Source: Pogostemon cablin (Eukaryota > Streptophyta > Magnoliopsida > Lamiales > Lamiaceae). Taken from it: 64,000 bases of DNA. The stretch lies in contig CM043009.1 of the NCBI GenBank assembly GCA_023678885.1, positions 15,183,117 to 15,247,116 on the forward strand, in the 5' to 3' direction. The position numbers and the translations under genes were made by a program. Shown piece after piece: positions 50,815 to 62,898 of the stretch. The notes below the pieces were generated by a model, which had not been told where the DNA came from, did no database searches, and saw only the letters and a program-made list of their open reading frames with translations. Numbering within the stretch: position 1 is the stretch's first letter; each line of letters opens with the position of its first letter.

Positions 50815-51085
50815 AGCAACACGACTGGCCGTGTTGGTGGCACGAGCCGTGTCGCAGTGCACGACTCGTGTAGCTAACACGGGCCTGTCCAGAATGGTCG
50901 TGCGGCAACATCTATTCATCCAACACGACCACTACTTGGCCGTGTTGCGGAGCTCGACTCGTGTTGCAGCACACGACCCGTGTAGCCAACACGGGCCTGT
51001 AAGCGATGGCCGTGCGGGAGCATCAGTTCACGCAACACGGGCACCTTATGGCCGTGTTGCGCCACACGACTCGTGTCGTGTCAGG
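50815..51085 (+). repeat. GC-rich tandem repeats in the LTR upstream of the TATA box
   Basis: About two and a half units of roughly 105-110 bp with GGCCGTGTTG, CACGACTCGTGT and AACACGGGCCTGT phrases, which also pair with one another as CACG/CGTG inverted motifs. It ends about 45 bp before the TATA box, as an enhancer-like block would. The same block is at 55795-56075 in the 3' LTR. Confidence 0.8.
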
Positions 51086-51127
51086 GATCAGAAAAATTCA
51101 GAATCCTTCTAGAAGCTTGTCAAGGAG

Positions 51128-51135
51128 TATAAATA
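51128..51135 (+). promoter_or_regulatory. LTR TATA box
   Basis: TATAAATACCCC context, matched at 56117-56124 in the 3' LTR. It is expected to set the R region start about 30 bp downstream. Confidence 0.75.
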
Positions 51136-52277
51136 CCCCTCCATTCAGATTTTATGAAAAAAAATCCGATTTCCACCCCTTCCACACACACCTCACACAC
51201 CATTTCTTCCATTTTCCACCATAATCTTCATCCATTCTTCATCCACCCATCTACACTTGATCCCCTCCATCAAATTCACCATCCAAGTGATCAAGGAAGC
51301 AAGGGAGAGTGAGATCACAAGAAGAAGAAGTAGATCTCCATTGAAGCACTTCAAAGGGGGAATCTAATTCTAATTTTTGTGCATTTCTTTATAGATTGAT
51401 CATGTTTTGTAAGGATCTTAATGTCTATGTTAATTTTCTTATGGATATGAGAGGCTAATCTCCTTTGTGAGATTAGCTCCATGATTGGTGTTGGATAATT
51501 TAGTTTTTTTTATGCAAATTGATTTTAATCTTGAATGGGCTTTGTGTTATTTCTATCATTGATTGTTGATTGCTTGATGTATATGATGATTTGTGTGATT
51601 AATTGTCATGGGCATGTGATTAGATTGAGAAATCAATTATGTGTTTAGGATAGTTCATTGAATCATTTCATCATACACTTCATGTGCATTAATTTAGAAT
51701 GAGATAGAGATATCCTTCTAGATTTAGAACCCTTTGATAGAACATTTGATTAGCTTAATCGAGAGGTTGGTTGATTAAATGAGGAGACCCAAACAATTAG
51801 TGAATTCATAGTACCTTAAAAGGGAATATTGCTTATGATTTAGTACCTAATTAGGGAACTCATAGAGTAATTAGTACCTAGTGGGAGGTGTTTGCTATTG
51901 TCTCGATCCTATGTGCGTTTGGGAGCCTTGTTGAGGGCCTACATCCTATCCATCCCGAGAGAGAGTTTAGGTGGAATTAGTGATCGCTTCTATACCTTGT
52001 CCATGAGAGATTAGAATTAATTGCATGATTACTTAATTATCTATGCCATGATTGTTGTTAATCTCATCCTTGCATCATTTGGAACCCTTTTATCTTTGCA
52101 TACATTTTATCTTTATTTCTTGCTTTAGCATAATTGCATTCATTTGCTCCTATCCTCTCTTCCGTCGTCCTTATAAAATCACGATAAACTTGAGATCGCT
52201 TAAACTCTAGTACCTTCCTCCCTGTGGTTCGATAATTTCTTTAATTGGTCATGCCCATTATATTATGGCTAATCAAA

Positions 52278-52295
52278 TGGCGCCGTTGCCGGGGA
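52278..52295 (+). promoter_or_regulatory. Primer-binding site (tRNA-Asp type)
   Basis: TGGCGCCGTTGCCGGGGA, two bases after the 5' LTR, is complementary to the 3' end of plant tRNA-Asp, the primer used by Athila elements. Confidence 0.88.
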
Positions 52296-52465
52296 GGTAA
52301 CGGTCGCTAGTAGTTTGACGAAGGATTGTTTAGAGTGGTCTTAATAAGGATATTTTTTTTTTTTTTTGCATCTTATATTTGCTTTGGAAAATTTTGTTCT
52401 AATTTTTCTTTCTTTTATAGGTGCATACCTTGAGAAGGAAGAAGAAGGAGAGCAACCCCAAAAAT

Positions 52466-53596
52466 ATGAGCTACATGGATACTCTTCGAGATATGGTGAA
52501 TAGAAGTGTTCATTCCGCTATGAACACACAAGGAAATTTTCAAAGATTTCAAATGCCAAATGGTGAACCTAATTTGCAACCGGATTATGGAATACAAGAT
52601 ATGCAATTCCTACAACAAGATTATGGAGATTTTGGAGTTCCTCATCAAATGCATCATCAAGTATACCCTCAAGGTGTGGAAGATGTTTTTCAAGGAAATT
52701 TTTCTAGTCATCAAGAAGGAAATCAACCACATCTATGGGGAAATGTTCAAGACTCCAACACCTCTTATTCCACCCAAAGTGACCACATAGCAATGTTTGG
52801 AGAAAAGATGTTTGAAATGGTTATGGATCGCATAGAGAAGGAGAGTAAGTTTAATGAAATGTGGATGGATCGAATCGGAAATTGGTGTGACATGGTGACA
52901 AGTGCAATAGTAGCATTCGGTGCTAGATTGGATTCCATTGAGCACCAAGTTAGTCAAGTTGTATCCACCGTTGAGAACAACAAGCCTTCTTCCTCTATTA
53001 AAGATCGAAAAGAGGATAGTTTGGGGGTTGATGAGGTTATGAAGGAAAAGAGAGAAAGGGTGCCTAAGTGGGTGAAAGCTACAAAGTTGAAAGAAGAGTT
53101 GACGGAGGAATTCGATAAATTTGTCGAGTCTCTTGAAAAGATGGTTGAGAAAGTAAAACATCAAAATCGAGAAGAGATTCATGCCCTTATGGAAGAAAAG
53201 AAGTCTCCGGAAACTAAGATCATGGATTTCACTCCCCACAAGCCTAAACCTTCTCATTCTATTGAAATTTCAAATTCTCTTAAGAACTTTCATGATTTTA
53301 TTGATAAAAATTTGTTTGGTGATTGTAGGAAAAAGGTTGCAAGAGGACAACAACACTTGTCAATGCCCGAATTCTTACCGGGGGATGTGGTTGAAGTTCA
53401 AAATGCATATAAAGCCCCATGGAAAAAGTGGAACAAGTGGAAAGGGTCATTCCTTGTGAAGAACGCCTTCGGAGACCAATTACTTGAGTTATTTAACAAG
53501 AAGGGAACCGTTCTAGTGGTTGAACGGGAGAGCACACGGCACTACTTCAAGAAGAAACCTATGATAGTGCCTAAGGACTATTCAAGACCACCATGA
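52466..53596 (+). CDS. Chimeric retrotransposon ORF: Gag-like N-terminus joined to a pol-tail-like C-terminus
   Basis: An uninterrupted 376 aa frame starting at the first ATG, about 170 bp after the primer-binding site. Residues 1-100 are Gln/Met/His-rich. Residues about 110-190 include MFEMVMDRIEKESKFNEMW and look Gag-like. Residues 190-260 are a charged Lys/Glu coiled coil. Residues about 300-376 have MPEFLPGDVV, WKGSFLVKNAFGDQLLELF and STRHYF, which resemble the chromatin-side tail of an Athila polyprotein after integrase (PGD...W.G.F.V...G...L). The Athila phrase that normally follows the pol stop begins about 35 bp after this stop. The ORF is therefore probably what is left after a clean in-frame loss of the pol core. 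No protease, RT, RNase H or DDE motif is present. The domain calls are inference. Confidence 0.65.
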   Translation: MSYMDTLRDMVNRSVHSAMNTQGNFQRFQMPNGEPNLQPDYGIQDMQFLQQDYGDFGVPHQMHHQVYPQGVEDVFQGNFSSHQEGNQPHLWGNVQDSNTSYSTQSDHIAMFGEKMFEMVMDRIEKESKFNEMWMDRIGNWCDMVTSAIVAFGARLDSIEHQVSQVVSTVENNKPSSSIKDRKEDSLGVDEVMKEKRERVPKWVKATKLKEELTEEFDKFVESLEKMVEKVKHQNREEIHALMEEKKSPETKIMDFTPHKPKPSHSIEISNSLKNFHDFIDKNLFGDCRKKVARGQQHLSMPEFLPGDVVEVQNAYKAPWKKWNKWKGSFLVKNAFGDQLLELFNKKGTVLVVERESTRHYFKKKPMIVPKDYSRPP

Positions 53597-53629
53597 GCTA
53601 AAGACTATCGTCCGGCTTGAAGACGTTAA

Positions 53630-53660
53630 ACTTAGCGCTAGATGGGAGGCAACCCATCAT
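53630..53660 (+). other. Athila post-pol signature
   Basis: TTAGCGCTAGATGGGAGGCA and the following ACCCAT lie just after the ORF stop, where Athila elements carry the same phrase. Confidence 0.7.
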
Positions 53661-55629
53661 TATCTTTATTGCTTTATTTAATGCTTTCAATAAGGATTGT
53701 GGATTTGTTGTTTCTTGCATTTTGGCCTTGTAGGTGGATCGTGCTTGTGAGAAGAATACGATAAGTGCTTGATTTGAAGTGTGAAAGTAAGTCACACCAC
53801 TTTTTGCAAACTTACCTCGAAACTCTTGTTTCAATTTAAGTTTGGGGGGATATGGCGTGGTGTGACATACTTTGTCTTGAAAGCATATACTTTTCGTATT
53901 TTTGAGCTAATTTTAAAATTTTTCTCATGAGCATTGGTTTGATTTTGGTATGATTGGTCGTGTTGAAGTGCATGATAGTCCATATTTTTAATGAAATTGT
54001 TGAGCTAATGGTTTTGTTGAGCATGTATGAAGGGTATTGGAAGCACGAATTGAGCTCGGAGCTAACAACTTCCACTATCAAATGCTTATTGAGGGAGTTC
54101 ATTCTACACCCTACCACTTTTATGTGCTTAGCATAATTTGATTTGATTTGTATTGATGTGATTAGCATGCTACTTCATGTGTTATGTTTTTTTGGGATGT
54201 TTATTTTCATTAGTTAGGATTTTCTTTTCAATCAAGGTTGGGATGATTGTGAGCTTACATTGTTATGGATGATTTGAATGTGTGTTTCATTGTTTTATGA
54301 TGGTGATTTTTATTCTTGCATGTTATGTGTTTTTGGTTATTTCTTGTTTGTTGAGTCTTTATTTTATGTTTCGTGTGCATTTTTATTCTTGTTTAGGGAG
54401 TGTTTGGTGGATTATTTTTGGGATGTTGTGAGTCATTTTTGAACATGAGTGGTGATATGTTGTGGTAATAAGTGATGACAAGTTATGATTAAGAATCTCT
54501 ACACTTTCGAATTGTGACATGTTTTATTTAACTTGTTCAATTTTGAGATGAATGTGGTGTAATAAGTTTCTTAAGGTCCAATGCATAAGCTTGTGAGCGT
54601 TTGAGCCTCAACCGTGCATACATGGTATTTTTCTTCATGAGTGGATTGGTTGTGTTTGATAAGTTAGAACTTGCTCAAGGACTATAGGAACGAGCCCGAT
54701 TAGTGGAGATTAGTGAAATGATCTAAGGCCATCTTTGTTATTCATAGTCATTGCCATTGCCATATATTTTCCTACCATGAACATCATCCCTAGTTAACCA
54801 TTTTGAGCCTTAAAGCCTATTTATTGTGATATAAGCACATTACAAGCCATGAATACCCACTTAAGCCTTACATATATACCATTTGTGTGGGTGATTGAGG
54901 AGATGGTAACTAGAAAGGTTTGATAAGGAAGAAAAAGAAAAAAGGAAATGGTAAACAAGCAAGAAAAAGGATGAAAAAGAGCACAAGAAAGAATGGACAT
55001 GCAACCCCAAAACAAGAAAATGAGCAAAGCAATAACAATATGCTCAAATACTTAAAAGTTCAAAGAAGGAAGCATGCATTAAAAGAAGATAAAAATCTAA
55101 GGAAAGTTGATGATTAGTGCTTGTGATTACCAAAGTTGAGAAAGGAAGAAAGAAAAGTGGAGAAGTTGGAGAAATTGGCCATCTCTTCGATTACTTACAC
55201 TTGCTTAGTCACTATTATCCATATCTTCCATACCCTACCAAAGAGCCTATCATTACATCCTTAATGAAAGACCTTTTTGATCATTAATGGAAACTTTGGC
55301 GGTTTGTGAATGTAGTCCACGAGCAAGCTTATAGCGAGTCAAGCCAATCAATTGATGAGTGTTGATTTACCTACTTTAAAGAGTGTTGAGTGAAATTTAT
55401 AACCTATGTAAGGCTTGGACTAAAAGGGACTATATTACACTTTATTCTCTTTTGATTGAACTTGTTAATTTCTCATGTTATGATTTTATTGATGTAGGAT
55501 GCCTTAGCATAGTTTGTAATTCTTATTGCTATTGATGTGTTATTACTTATGTTCGTTTAGTTTTTTTCCTAGGTGAAAATCACTCTTCATGGTTTATCAT
55601 TTTCGTTGTGCGAGGACGCACAACACTTT
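53661..55629 (+). other. Internal non-coding region of the LTR element
   Basis: Corresponds to the region after pol where Athila elements may carry an env-like gene. Here only short frames remain. A PPT-like phrase TTTAAGTTTGGGGGGAT occurs early (53835-53851). The part from 54910 to 55160 is A-rich and lysine-coding without a recognisable product. Confidence 0.6.
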
Positions 55630-55642
55630 AAGTTTGGGGGTG
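55630..55642 (+). promoter_or_regulatory. Polypurine tract
   Basis: AAGTTTGGGGGTG directly before the 3' LTR, the usual plus-strand priming position. Confidence 0.75.
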
Positions 55643-57264
55643 TGATGAGTGATATTTTCACCTAGATTTTAGTGTCTTTTTATATGTGTTTTCGTATTAT
55701 TTTATCCGTATTTTATGTGTTATTTCACCTAGGAAAAAACGGATCTCAATTTGGAGTTGAAACGAGGGAGAACGAGCCAAAACAGTGAAGGAATCAGGGC
55801 AGCAGCAACACGACTGGCCGTGTTGGTGGCACGAGCCGTGTCGCAGTGCACGACTCGTGTAGCTAACACGGGCCTGTCCAGAATGGTCGTGCGGTAACAT
55901 CTATTCATCCAACACGACCACCACTTGGCCGTGTTGCGGAGCTCGACTCGTGTTGCAGCACACGACCCGTGTAGCCAACACGGGCCTGTAAGCGATGGCC
56001 GTGCGGGAGCATCAGTTCACGCAACACGGGCACCTTATGGCCGTGTTGCGCCACACGACTCGTGTCGTGTCAGGGATCAGAAAAATTCAGAATCCTTCTA
56101 GAAGCTTGTCAAGGAGTATAAATACCCCTCCATTCAGATTTTATGAAAAAAAATCCGATTTCCACCCCTTCCACACACACCTCACACACCATTTCTTCCA
56201 TTTTCCACCATCATCTTCATCCATTCTTCATCCACCCATCTACACTTGATCCCCTCCATCAAATTCACCATCCAAGTGATCAAGGAAGCAAGGGAGAGTG
56301 AGATCACAAGAAGAAGAAGGAGATCTCCATTGAAGCACTTCAAAGGGGGAATCTAATTCTAATTTTTGTGCATTTCTTTATAGATTGATCATGTTTTGTA
56401 AGGATCTTAATGTCTATGTTAATTTTCTTATGGATATGAGAGGCTAATCTCCTTTGTGAGATTAGCTCCATGATTGGTGTTGGATAATTTAGTTTTTTTT
56501 ATGCAAATTGATTTTAATCTTGAATGGGCTTTGTGTTATTTCTATCATTGATTGTTGATTGCTTGATGTATATGATGATTTGTGTGATTAATTGTCATGA
56601 GCATGTGATTAGATTGAGAAATCAATTATGTGTTTAGGATAGTTCATTGAATCATTTCATCATACACTTCATGTGCATTAATTTAGAATGAGATAGAGAT
56701 ATCCTTCTAGATTTAGAACCCTTTGATAGAACATTTGATTAGCTTAATCGAGAGGTTGGTTGATTAAATGAGGAGACCCAAACAATTAGTGAATTCATAG
56801 TACCTTAAAAGGGAATATTGCTTATGATTTAGTACCTAATTAGGGAACTCATAGAGTAATTAGTACCTAGTGGGAGGTGTTTGCTATTGTCTCGATCCTA
56901 TGTGCGTTTGGGAGCCTTGTTGAGGGCCTACATCCTATCCATCCCGAGAGAGAGTTTAGGTGGAATTAGTGATCGCTTCTATACCTTGTCCATGAGAGAT
57001 TAGAATTAATTGCATGATTACTTAATTATCTATGCCATGATTGTTGTTAATCTCATCCTTGCATCATTTGGAACCCTTTTATCTTTGCATACATTTTATC
57101 TTTATTTCTTGCTTTAGCATAATTGCATTCATTTGCTCCTATCCTCTCTTCCGTCGTCCTTATAAAATCACGATAAACTTGAGATCGCTTAAACTCTAGT
57201 ACCTTCCTCCCTGTGGTTCGATAATTTCTTTAATTGGTCATGCCCATTATATTATGGCTAATCA
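55643..57264 (+). repeat. 3' LTR
   Basis: Same ends as the 5' LTR. It lacks about 90 bp near 55722, where TTATTT joins CACCTAGGAAAAAACGG. It is followed by the target duplication GCATT. Confidence 0.95.
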
Positions 57265-58110
57265 GCATTCATCATGAATAATATCAAATCCAAATTTATA
57301 ATAATGCATCAATTTTTTTAAAATGTTGGAAATTTTATTGAAATTCAAGCAAAATTTTATGTAAAATCAGGTAATCCGATCGGGTAATCAAAATTTCGAG
57401 TACATGACTTACCGGTTCGGGTTGTAAATTCAAACCCAAAATTTTGAGTACTTGAATCCGAAACTCAAAACCCGAATTACCCGGTATCCGACCCAATACC
57501 CAACCCTAGGTGTGAGTTTAGTGGGGGTTGAGGGGGAGGGGGGAGGTGTGAATTTTGGGGTGGGTGGGATGGAAAGGGGGAGGGGTTAAGGAGGAGTTTT
57601 GGATTGAAACGGGTTAACCCATGACCCATTGTGACACATTATGTAGTAGGCTTAAATGGGGCAAAATATTTTTGGGCGGGTAAATTTGGGTTGAGTCATT
57701 TTTGGGCGCAGGTTACTAACAATTTTTATGGGTTTGAGCGGGTTGACTCATTGGATTTAGCCCAAATTGACAGCTTTAATCAAGCAGCCCAACTTCCATG
57801 CTGGTCCATAACATATTATCTTGTTAATAAACATTTAGCACTTTTACATCAAGAGTTAAATTAATTAATTAATATTTTTAATTTATAAGTTAAAAGTATA
57901 AAATAATTACTAATATTAATTAATTTTTTATAATTTAATTAATAATTATATATAATTAAATAATTAAAAAATTCATAATTTTTTAATTAAAATTTAATTA
58001 TTCATTATGATTAGTTAATTTGTTAAATAATAACTATTCAGTACATTTAATATTTAATTACAATTAATTAAATAATTTATAATCCTCATTTAATTAAATA
58101 ACCTATTCAT
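57265..58110. other. Copy 2 intergenic block, no gene seen
   Basis: Collinear with 7386-8164. It has an extra segment of about 80 bp near 57395-57475 relative to copy 1 (ACCGGTTCGGGTTG...CTCAAAACCCG), which is part of the GGGTAT-ended element. It is moderately diverged from copy 1. Confidence 0.5.
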
Positions 58111-59220
58111 TCCGGGATAGTTACTTTAAGGTACATTAAAAACTCCTTTATTACTATGAGATACAAATATACAAAATATTACTACTAACTACATAAATAT
58201 ACATTGATATCTAATATTACCCTTATACATATGCTGCACATAAATATTTGTGTGCAGCATAAAAGTTCGTGTGCAGCAAAAGTTATATGCAGTAAAAAAA
58301 GTGTGTGCAGCAAAAGTTATGTGCAGTAAAAATAGTGTGTGCGGCAAAAAAAGTGTGAATCATAAGTGTCATGTGCAGCGATAAAATTATATACTCGTAC
58401 TCTCCGGCCGCGGTCTGGCCACCGACCGACAGCGGTTTGGCGGCGACAGTGGGTGGGTAGGAATGTAATCGAACCGAGTCGAATCGAACACTATTAGGTT
58501 TAAGGATCGTTTGTTAAGGAATTATCGAACTCGAGCCCGAGCTCGAATTCGACAAGAAAAAAATATCGAACTCGAGCTCGAACTCAAACTGTTTGTTAAG
58601 ACTCATGAACGTGTTCACGAACACATAAAGGAACTTATTCATGAACATTTAAATAATTTTGTACGTGGATATTAAAAGAATGTTTCGTTTATAAATATTT
58701 AATGTTATTCAAAATATTAAAGAAAAAACTAACAAAATATAATAATAAATGGTAAAAAAATATTTAAATATTTAAATAATCACTTAAGTTATTATCATAT
58801 TTGTTTGGTTTAATACAAAATATTTAATTATTGAATATAAATAAATAAATAATAATATATAATACTAAAGAATATGTTCGCGAGCTTTCAAGCAGAACAA
58901 TCTTAGGCTTGAGTTTGGTTTAATAGACTATTCGAACTCAAAATTCAAGCTTGGTTTGGTTCGTTAAGGTTAACGATCGAGTTCGAATGAACATTTTATC
59001 GAACCGAGACTCGAATAGTTCGCGAACGGTTTGGTTCGCTTACATCCCTATGGGTGGGTAAGGGGTTTAGGGTTTGTAGTTTAAAAGTTTATGAGATTAT
59101 AATGAATTAAGGTTATATTTAGTATTTTGCTTTAATATTTTATATGTGAGAGTAATTTCTTGAATTCATTGTATCTCCTAGTAATTTAGGGTATAAAGTG
59201 TGTACCTAGGAATAATTTTT
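58111..59220. mobile_element. Non-autonomous TIR element (copy 2), host of a nested hAT
   Basis: Counterpart of 8165-9248, with the same 9 bp flank CCTATTCAT (58102-58110, 59221-59229). The insertion therefore predates the duplication. Confidence 0.65.
58458..59050. mobile_element. Non-autonomous hAT element (copy 2)
   Basis: Counterpart of 8496-9078. The left end reads TAGGAATGTAA (one change) and the right end TTACATCCCTA. The flanking TGGGTGGG repeats (58450-58457, 59051-59058) are kept. Confidence 0.88.
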
Positions 59221-59242
59221 CCTATTCATCCCATTTATAATA

Positions 59243-59444
59243 CTCCATTTGTCCGCTTCTAAGATATCCATTTTACTATTTTTGACGTCCGCTTTAAAGG
59301 TATCCATTTCCCTATTTAGTAAAAAAATACATAATATGTCCCATCACTTCCCTCTAATACAACTACTCACTTTACATATAATAATAATACTCCTTAATCC
59401 ACGTGCAAAAAGCAAATGGATACCTTAGAATCGGACGGAGAGAG
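59243..59444. mobile_element. Stowaway MITE, intact (copy 2)
   Basis: 202 bp between TA dinucleotides (59241-59242, 59445-59446). The left end CTCCATTTGTCCGCTTCTAA mirrors the right end, which reads in as CTCTCTCCGTCCGATTCTAA. Confidence 0.88.
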
Positions 59445-60304
59445 TATTATAACTAAATTTATAATCTTTTCATCCCATTTCTATTTTTTAAAATTATTTA
59501 AATGATAAATGTTTTAAATGAATTGAAGGAAATGTTTGGATTCACATACACAATTTGACCTATTATTTAATATGAATTGCCAAAAATCAAAAGTTAATAA
59601 AATTATATAAATTTGGATTGAATAGATAAATAAATTTAAATCGAATAGACATTTTTGGATTGAATAGAAGACATATGCCGATGAAAAAAAAATAAAAACA
59701 TTGGAATGAATATAGATCAATTTTTTTTTATTTTTTTTTGGAAAGAATAAGAAAAAATATTGAAATGATTAGACAAATAAATTTTAAAATTTTTACTTAA
59801 ATAGTATTTTTTAAGGATAACACGTTAACCATTCATATTTTTTTATTTAAATTTTATATTCGATAGTTTATTTTTATTTTAATAATTTTCACTCAATCAA
59901 ATACTATTTTTTTAATTGCAGTCAAACTGGGTAATATAAAAAATGAACTCTAATGGGCTTTTGATGTATTTAAATTAGGTGGAACAAAAAATTGAAATGA
60001 ATAGGCAAAATAAATTTTAAAATTTTTAATTAAATATTTTTTTAGGATAACACAATGCATTAACCATTTACATTTTTTTATTTAAATTTTATATTCGATA
60101 GTTGATTTATATTTTAGTAATTTTTACTCAATCAAATCAAATACTATTTTTTAATTGCAGTCATAGGGAGAAATGAACTCACATAATGGGCAATTTTAAT
60201 GCATTTAAATTATGTGGGCAGAAAAGATCTTTAAAATTTAAAATAGGGCATCAATACATATACTTTTTTTTTTTTTTTGTTGGTTATTACCGAGTTAAAA
60301 CCCT

Positions 60305-60526
60305 AAACCTATAAATAATTCCTAATTCCTTTCCTATCACGTAATACGTAATACCTGCTGTCAAAACCTATAAATAATTCCTAATTTTCCTTTCCTATCA
60401 CGTAATACCTAATAACTACTGTCAAGTCGAATTTCATCACTGAAATTCGAATTCGAATTGATTCGAGAGTAATATTGAATTTCATCACTGCAATTCGAAT
60501 TCGGATTGATTCGAGAGTAATATTAC
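60305..60526 (+). promoter_or_regulatory. Duplicated core promoter and leader, copy B
   Basis: Identical arrangement to 10310-10531, with the first TATAAATA at 60310-60317 and the second 59 bp later. The near-identity zone covers it fully, so both gene copies have the same proximal control DNA. Confidence 0.6.
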
Positions 60527-61104
60527 TTGCGGTATGTTCGACGCTCTTTAAAACTTCTTCTTTTCGGTAAATTTGAATTGTTTGGATGCGGGTTTTATCT
60601 TGTGTATATCAGGTTTGTGATTTTTAATTTTAAAATAGTAAAGTTATCGATGTATCATATGCTTTTTGTTGTGTTCCTCTGAATTCGAATTGATTTGTAT
60701 GTGCATGTCCGTTGGTTTTGGTAATGAGATTTTCATACATATGATTGCGTGAGAATTGGCCTGTTAACCATTATTGTAAGAAAATCCCTCTTGCTAGGAA
60801 CCTTTAAAAATTCATGGGTTATACCATTACAATTCAGGAAGAGGGAGTGACTAATCTTATCAGTTTTTTTCTTAATATTGGTGTTTTTCTCTTTGTTTTC
60901 CTGCCCAAATTATAATTTGAATTTACTTCGAATTTGAAACATGATAGCAATAGGATTAATGAGCGACTCTGGCATCATAGTTGTGTTGGGAAATCCCATA
61001 ACTGTTTGGAATTTCAATTATAGTAATTATCGAAGCGTCAAGCATTAAAGTTGAAGTAATAAATTTATCCGTTTTTCTTTTGTTGCAGTATTTTGTTGGA
61101 ACCA

Positions 61105-62898
61105 ATGACTATAGTGGCTGAGAACCAAGTGAAGCTTAACTGCTTCACCCCGCAGTTTCGGCCTAAGACGGTGGCAGGGAAGAAGCTTAAAAGAACCTTA
61201 GAAAGGCTGCTTGATGCTTCAGAAGACAACTCATGCGAAAGCACTATAAACATGTTAGATTTTGGTTCCTTTGAGAGAAATGTACCATTGAAGGAATCTA
61301 TGCCAGCAAAGTCTAAGAAGCGGAGGCTGGAAATATCTGGTCCAGGGGAAAAAAAGCACAATGATCTCTGGAAAGCTACCATGCCTGTTAGACATGGCAC
61401 CTGTGGGCTGATGTTACAAAAGGAGAAACAAAAGAGAAGAGAATTTAAGGTTCACTTGAGTACAAAAGTTGGCAAAGTTAGTACTAATTTCCTGTAGGGG
61501 TTTTGCTGGGCCTGTTACCTTGTGTATTTACTATGATTGCTAGATTTGTATTGCAACGTAGTTTATGGTCTTCCTTTTTTTTCTAACTTGTGTAATGTAT
61601 TGTGATTAATTGTCCATGCTTACACATGCCTCTTTATTTTTTAACAGGAATTATTTTTCTTGACTTAATGAATCTGTAATTCTTCAATTTTACTGTAGTT
61701 TTTGCATGCTTATGCATTAGCTTTGCTATATATGAACAGGTTGAGCCTGGAAAACAAGCTGTGAATGCTGCAGCTGGCGAATGTTCCAGTTCAAGTGAAG
61801 CTGGCGAATTGCCATTTAATGTCCAAATGTCTCCCAATAAAGCTCTGCGGGTCGCAATGTTAAAGAAACGCTTTGCTGATACAATCTTCAAGGCTACACA
61901 TCGAGAGCATTTGGACCATGTAATATTTCTGCCTCATTCCCCAATGCCATACTTATGTACTTGCATGCATGCTGCAAACACACACAATACACATTATTTT
62001 TAACGCTTTCCTTGGATTTCCATCAGTTATTTTTTTTTACTTATATTGAATTCTGGATTCCATTGTCTAGAGTGTGCAGTCTGATCATTTGAGGTTGCAA
62101 CAAGAAAGAGAGAGACTGCAACGAGGACGACGAAAAGGTAGCTACTGTGCCTTTAGTTATCTAAATGCTTTGCATGTAAATGCCAGTTATTTTATTAACT
62201 TCTTATTAATTATTAATATATTTTAAATGATCAATTTTTAAGTGTAGTTTTATGTAGTTATTCATTATTTCTAGCAACTATATGGAATTGGGTTTCCAAA
62301 TCTAGTCTGCATGTGATAATTATTTTATAAATTAGATTAAATGTTCATATTTGCATGAGATATAAGATGAATGCTTGAGTTGATAATGCTGTGAAGTCAG
62401 ATATGACACGAGTGCAGGGGAAGATATTGGGGTGAATGACTTCAATAGTCAAATTTATCCATCCATCTTCCTCTTCAAAGTTACCAAATTTATTACAAGC
62501 TACTTCACATTGTTTTTTTTTTATTTAATTTTGTTTTGCAGAGAATGCCAAGCTTGAAGCACTAATCAAAGCTGCTGAAGAAGCCTCCCGCAGGGAGCAG
62601 CAGCATGATTTGATGATGCAGCGTGAGAACGAAAGAAAAGCTGCAAGAATAGTGCTTGAGAAGGTATTTTTTTGGTTAACCTTAGATGACTATGTGATCC
62701 GTCTGTTCCCCGATTTTTCTGATTCAACGTATTGTTATTCAGGTTGAAAAATCAGTGGAGGTGGATGATAACATGGGTATGTTGGACAACTTGAAGATGA
62801 TAGGCTGTGAGTACCTGTATTATCCACTCGACCATGGGTATCGCCTTGATGAAGACATGGCTATTTCGGATGTGGAAGAGGGGGAAATTTTATCATAG
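61105..62898 (+). CDS. GTE/BET-like C-terminal-region protein without bromodomain, copy B
   Basis: Exons 61105-61476, 61740-61919, 62071-62137, 62542-62663 and 62743-62898, 298 aa. The predicted protein matches copy A residue for residue. The introns differ only by single-base changes in poly(T) runs (the third and fourth coding introns are each one T shorter). Splice sites, start and stop are conserved. The two genes are co-oriented 50 kb apart. As with copy A, the LRVAMLKKRFADTIFKA segment and acidic DVEEGEIL tail suggest a nuclear chromatin-associated protein, but no bromodomain is seen. Absence of any coding change means either very recent homogenisation or an assembly duplicate, so two functional genes cannot be assumed. 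Confidence 0.75.

Larger units (their letters stand above)
50564..52275 (+). repeat. 5' LTR
   Basis: Begins TG and ends CA. It has a TATA box (TATAAATA) at 51128-51135 with a pyrimidine-rich leader after it. It differs from the 3' LTR by about seven or eight substitutions seen by eye and by one segment of about 90 bp (near 50645-50750) that the 3' LTR lacks. Confidence 0.95.
50564..57264 (+). mobile_element. Athila-lineage LTR retrotransposon, non-autonomous, recently inserted
   Basis: 6.7 kb with LTRs of 1,712 and 1,622 bp that start TGATGAG and end AATCA. The 5 bp target duplication GCATT is at 50559-50563 and 57265-57269. Copy 1 keeps the unoccupied site (GGCATTCATCAT near 7378). The primer-binding site matches tRNA-Asp, and the sequence after the ORF matches the Athila signature (AGCGCTAGATGGGAGGCAAC). 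Protease, reverse transcriptase, RNase H and the integrase core are absent, so it must be copied in trans. Confidence 0.92.

Noticed and set aside
52733..53257. Minus-strand ORF of 174 codons
   Set aside because: Antisense of the intact chimeric retrotransposon ORF.
54920..55117. Lysine-rich ORF in the LTR element's 3' internal region
   Set aside because: Low-complexity A-rich DNA. No env-like signal peptide or membrane segment.
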